From: a bacterium
GTDB lineage: Bacteria > Armatimonadota > Zipacnadia > Zipacnadales > Zipacnadaceae
Reading direction: 5' to 3'
NCBI GenBank assembly: GCA_030603495.1
Contig: JAUVXR010000003.1
Span: 1-64,000, forward strand
Length of the DNA: 64,000 bases
Shown: positions 61,225 through 64,000 of the stretch, one piece after another
Layout of the letters: each line of letters begins with the position of its first letter
How positions within the stretch are numbered: position 1 is the first letter of the stretch
Program-made: the position numbers and the translations under genes
The notes under the pieces: model-generated
Databases searched by the model: none
The model's input: the letters and a program-made list of their open reading frames with translations, nothing else
What the model was told of the DNA's origin: nothing

Positions 61225-61749
61225 ATGGCAGTCGAAATGTATGTCCATCGAGTTCTCATTGACTTCCAGGGCAATGCACTGATAGTGCTGGCCGATGAGG
61301 AGGCTGAGCGGCGACTGCAGATCTGGATCGGAATGTTCGAGGCTCAAGCGATTGCCCGAGTGCTCAAGAGCGAGGAGCCCCCGCGCCCGCTGACCCACGA
61401 TCTATGTTCCTCGGTGATCGCTATCCTCGGTTATGAGCTCCGGGGGGTAATGATTACCAAGCTGGAGGAGAATACCTTCTTCGCCTTACTCACCCTGGTT
61501 GACTCGGACCGGACGATAGATATTGATGCCCGCCCCAGTGACGCCATTGCCCTGGCGCTGCGCAGCGGCGCACCAATACTCGTAGACGAAGAGGTCCTCG
61601 CCCAAGCAGCCCAGTCTGATTCGCAGATTTACAAGGAGACCGAGGAGATCAAGAAGTTCCGGGACCTGATCAGCGAGATAGACGTCCCGGATTCAGACTC
61701 ATTCAGAGTTCCACCCCATGACAGTGAAGAAGACACGGAGGACGAATAG
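61225..61749 (+). CDS. Bifunctional nuclease-domain (BFN, DUF151) protein
   Basis: LQIWIGMFEAQAIARVL; DARPSDAIALALRSGAPILVDEEV. Confidence 0.9.
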   Translation: MAVEMYVHRVLIDFQGNALIVLADEEAERRLQIWIGMFEAQAIARVLKSEEPPRPLTHDLCSSVIAILGYELRGVMITKLEENTFFALLTLVDSDRTIDIDARPSDAIALALRSGAPILVDEEVLAQAAQSDSQIYKETEEIKKFRDLISEIDVPDSDSFRVPPHDSEEDTEDE

Positions 61750-64000
61750 TGAATCAGCAACAGTCGTCGAAGTGGTTCAAGATCTTGTTGGCTATTATTG
61801 TTGGCCTTATCTTGGTCGGGTGGCTCTCCCAGATCTACACCGACTACCTGTGGATGCAGTCGGTGGAGCAGGCCCCGGTCTTTGTGAAGATCATCGGCAC
61901 GAAGATAGTGCTGGCGATAATCGCCGGCGCAATCTGTTTCGGCTGGCTCTATTTCAACCTTCGTATTGCTCGTCGGCCGCTGCCTGCGGACGTGACCTTC
62001 GTGGGACGACGGTTGCTGCCCGACGAGGAGCGTAAGGAGATCGAGAAGCATGCCGACCGGGCGCTTCTGATCTTCGCACTGGTGGCCGCACTGATGGCCG
62101 CACTGGTGGCCAGTGGCAGGTGGCGCGACTACCTGTTATGGGCCAACGGGGGCGGCTTCGGCGTTAGTGATCCGGCACTGGGCTTGGACGTTGGCTTTTA
62201 CGTTTTCAAGCTAACCTTCATCCAGTACGTTTGGCGTTCACTGCTTTACGGGGTGATTATCGCCTTCGTGCTCAGCACACTGGTCCATATCTACCAGGAG
62301 ACCATCCGTATCGTCGGCAACACGGTCCACGCTATGCCCCGGGCGCGCCAGCATCTCTTCTCGCTGCTGGCCCTAGCCTTGTTTGTCAAGATTTACGACT
62401 ATCGGCTGATGCAGTTCAACCTGATGTATTCCACCCGCAGCCAGAGCTTCTTTGGCGCTTCCTACGCTGACTTCCACGCCAAGTTCCCGATACTCTACAT
62501 CATGATGGCGGTCGCAGCGATAGCCGGTGCCCTGCTGCTGGTCAGCATCCGCCAACGTGGCTTCAAGTTGCCAGGCTGGACCCTGGGCGTGCTGCTGGCG
62601 GTGTCACTGCTGGCAGGCACAGCCTATCCGGCACTAATCCATCAGCTAATCGTTAAACCCAATGAACTCGCCGTGGAAACGAAGTACATAGAACACAACA
62701 TCCGCGCAACCAACGATGCATACGGGCTGAGCGATGCCACAATGGACAGATTCCCTGAAGAGCAGCCGTTGACTGCACAGATCATCGCCAACAACCAGGA
62801 GACAGTCAAGAGCATCCGGCTGTGGGACCACCGGCCTCTGGAAACTACCTACGACCAGAAACAAGGGCTGCGTCCCTACTACAAGTTCGCGGACGTGGAC
62901 GTGGACCGTTACACCGTCAACGGCGAATACCGGCAGGTGATGCTCTCAGCTCGCCAGCTCAATTACGCGGGCTTGCCCGAAAAGAGCCAGACATGGGTAA
63001 ATAGGTACTTAACCTACACGCACGGCTATGGCCTGTGCATGTCGCCGGTCCATGAGTCGGCTGACGGCGGGCTGCCCCGGCTGTGGATCAAAGATCTCCC
63101 CCCAAAGCCAGAAAGAGGCTACGAGGCGCTGAAGGTCGACCGCGCGGGCCTGTACTATATGGTCAAGCACCGCCCGCGCCTGATCGAGCTTATCGCCCCG
63201 CCCGAGCACCGGCCACCTCCGCCCGATGTCAACCAGCCCGGTGGTCCAGAAGAAGGGATGGGGTATCAGGAGCCGCCACCCTCAATCGGCGCCCGTACGG
63301 TGCGCGTTGAGCAGACGCCTTACGCCATCGTCAACACCAATAATCGAGAGCTGGATTATCCCCGGACCGGCCAAGCCGGCCAAAACGTCACCACCCACTA
63401 TGCCGGGACGGGTGGTGTGACCATCAGCGGTCTGCTCCGGCGCCTGGTCTTTGCCCTGCGCTTCAAGGACAAAAACATCTTGCTCACCCCCGCGCTTAAG
63501 CCGGAAAGCAAGATCCACATGAATCGCTATGTCCCCGACCGGCTTTACGCTATCACGCCCTTCCCCGTAATGGTCTACGACCCCGATCCCTATCTGGTCC
63601 TCGTCGGCGGCCAGCTCAAGTGGGTCTGCGATGCCTACACGATCTCGCGCATGTATCCATATTCGACCCGGATGCCGCCGGAGCTCGGGTCACTTAACTA
63701 CATACGCAATTCGGTCAAGGTGGTCGTGGATGCCTACAACGGCAAGCCCACCTTTTACGTCTTTGACGAAACCGACCCCGTTCTGCAGTGCTACCGCAAG
63801 ATCTTTCCGACGCTGTTCACCGACGCCGCGCAGATGCCTGCGGAAATACGCGAGCACATCCGCTATCCCCAGCTTCTGTTCCGGGTGCAGGCGGAAACCT
63901 ATGGCCGCTATCACATGAAAGACGTGGGCACCTTCTACAACAACGAAGACGAGTGGGCGATCCCGCCCGAGTTGTACGCTGGGTATCAACGGTCCATGGA
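61749..64000 (+). CDS. UPF0182 (COG1615) membrane protein, truncated by window end
   Basis: GTG start overlapping the BFN stop (TAGTG); VNQQQSSKWFKILLAIIVGLILVGWLSQIYTDYLWMQSVEQAPVFVKI... open to the window end; absent from the ORF track. Confidence 0.88.
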   Translation, partial: MNQQQSSKWFKILLAIIVGLILVGWLSQIYTDYLWMQSVEQAPVFVKIIGTKIVLAIIAGAICFGWLYFNLRIARRPLPADVTFVGRRLLPDEERKEIEKHADRALLIFALVAALMAALVASGRWRDYLLWANGGGFGVSDPALGLDVGFYVFKLTFIQYVWRSLLYGVIIAFVLSTLVHIYQETIRIVGNTVHAMPRARQHLFSLLALALFVKIYDYRLMQFNLMYSTRSQSFFGASYADFHAKFPILYIMMAVAAIAGALLLVSIRQRGFKLPGWTLGVLLAVSLLAGTAYPALIHQLIVKPNELAVETKYIEHNIRATNDAYGLSDATMDRFPEEQPLTAQIIANNQETVKSIRLWDHRPLETTYDQKQGLRPYYKFADVDVDRYTVNGEYRQVMLSARQLNYAGLPEKSQTWVNRYLTYTHGYGLCMSPVHESADGGLPRLWIKDLPPKPERGYEALKVDRAGLYYMVKHRPRLIELIAPPEHRPPPPDVNQPGGPEEGMGYQEPPPSIGARTVRVEQTPYAIVNTNNRELDYPRTGQAGQNVTTHYAGTGGVTISGLLRRLVFALRFKDKNILLTPALKPESKIHMNRYVPDRLYAITPFPVMVYDPDPYLVLVGGQLKWVCDAYTISRMYPYSTRMPPELGSLNYIRNSVKVVVDAYNGKPTFYVFDETDPVLQCYRKIFPTLFTDAAQMPAEIREHIRYPQLLFRVQAETYGRYHMKDVGTFYNNEDEWAIPPELYAGYQRSM

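Overview
GC-rich bacterial chromosomal window, mostly housekeeping genes: a heat-shock operon (dnaK-dnaJ-hspR ... clp), a complete atpZ-I-B-E-F-H-A-G-D-C operon, pyrG, purN, rfbB, hisD, dnaE, tatC and an MrfA/YprA-type helicase. Many DUF-type and signalling genes are interspersed. Lineage is uncertain; the DUF1559-like pseudopilin, DUF4380, Gfo/Idh and MtaA/UroD-like genes recall Armatimonadetes/Planctomycetes-type genomes (inference only). No rRNA, tRNA, CRISPR array, transposase or prophage was recognised. Main points of interest: (1) an AAA15 ATPase + RloB pair (RloAB/AbiL-like defence module) with an inverted repeat flanking its promoter; (2) an exported acetolactate decarboxylase inside the HspR heat-shock operon, whose dnaK promoter carries a perfect TAGTCCT-N9-AGGACTA inverted repeat; (3) three consecutive histidine-kinase-type genes whose middle member appears to be a pseudo-receiver/pseudo-kinase, downstream of a ketoacyl synthase whose second active-site His is Gln; (4) a pentapeptide-repeat protein fused to a K+-channel-like pore; (5) gene remnants or frameshifts absent from the ORF track (hicB-like, a UroD/MtaA N-terminus, others); (6) a near-perfect 32-bp palindrome in the atpA-atpG gap. 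All homology calls are from reading the sequence; no searches were run.
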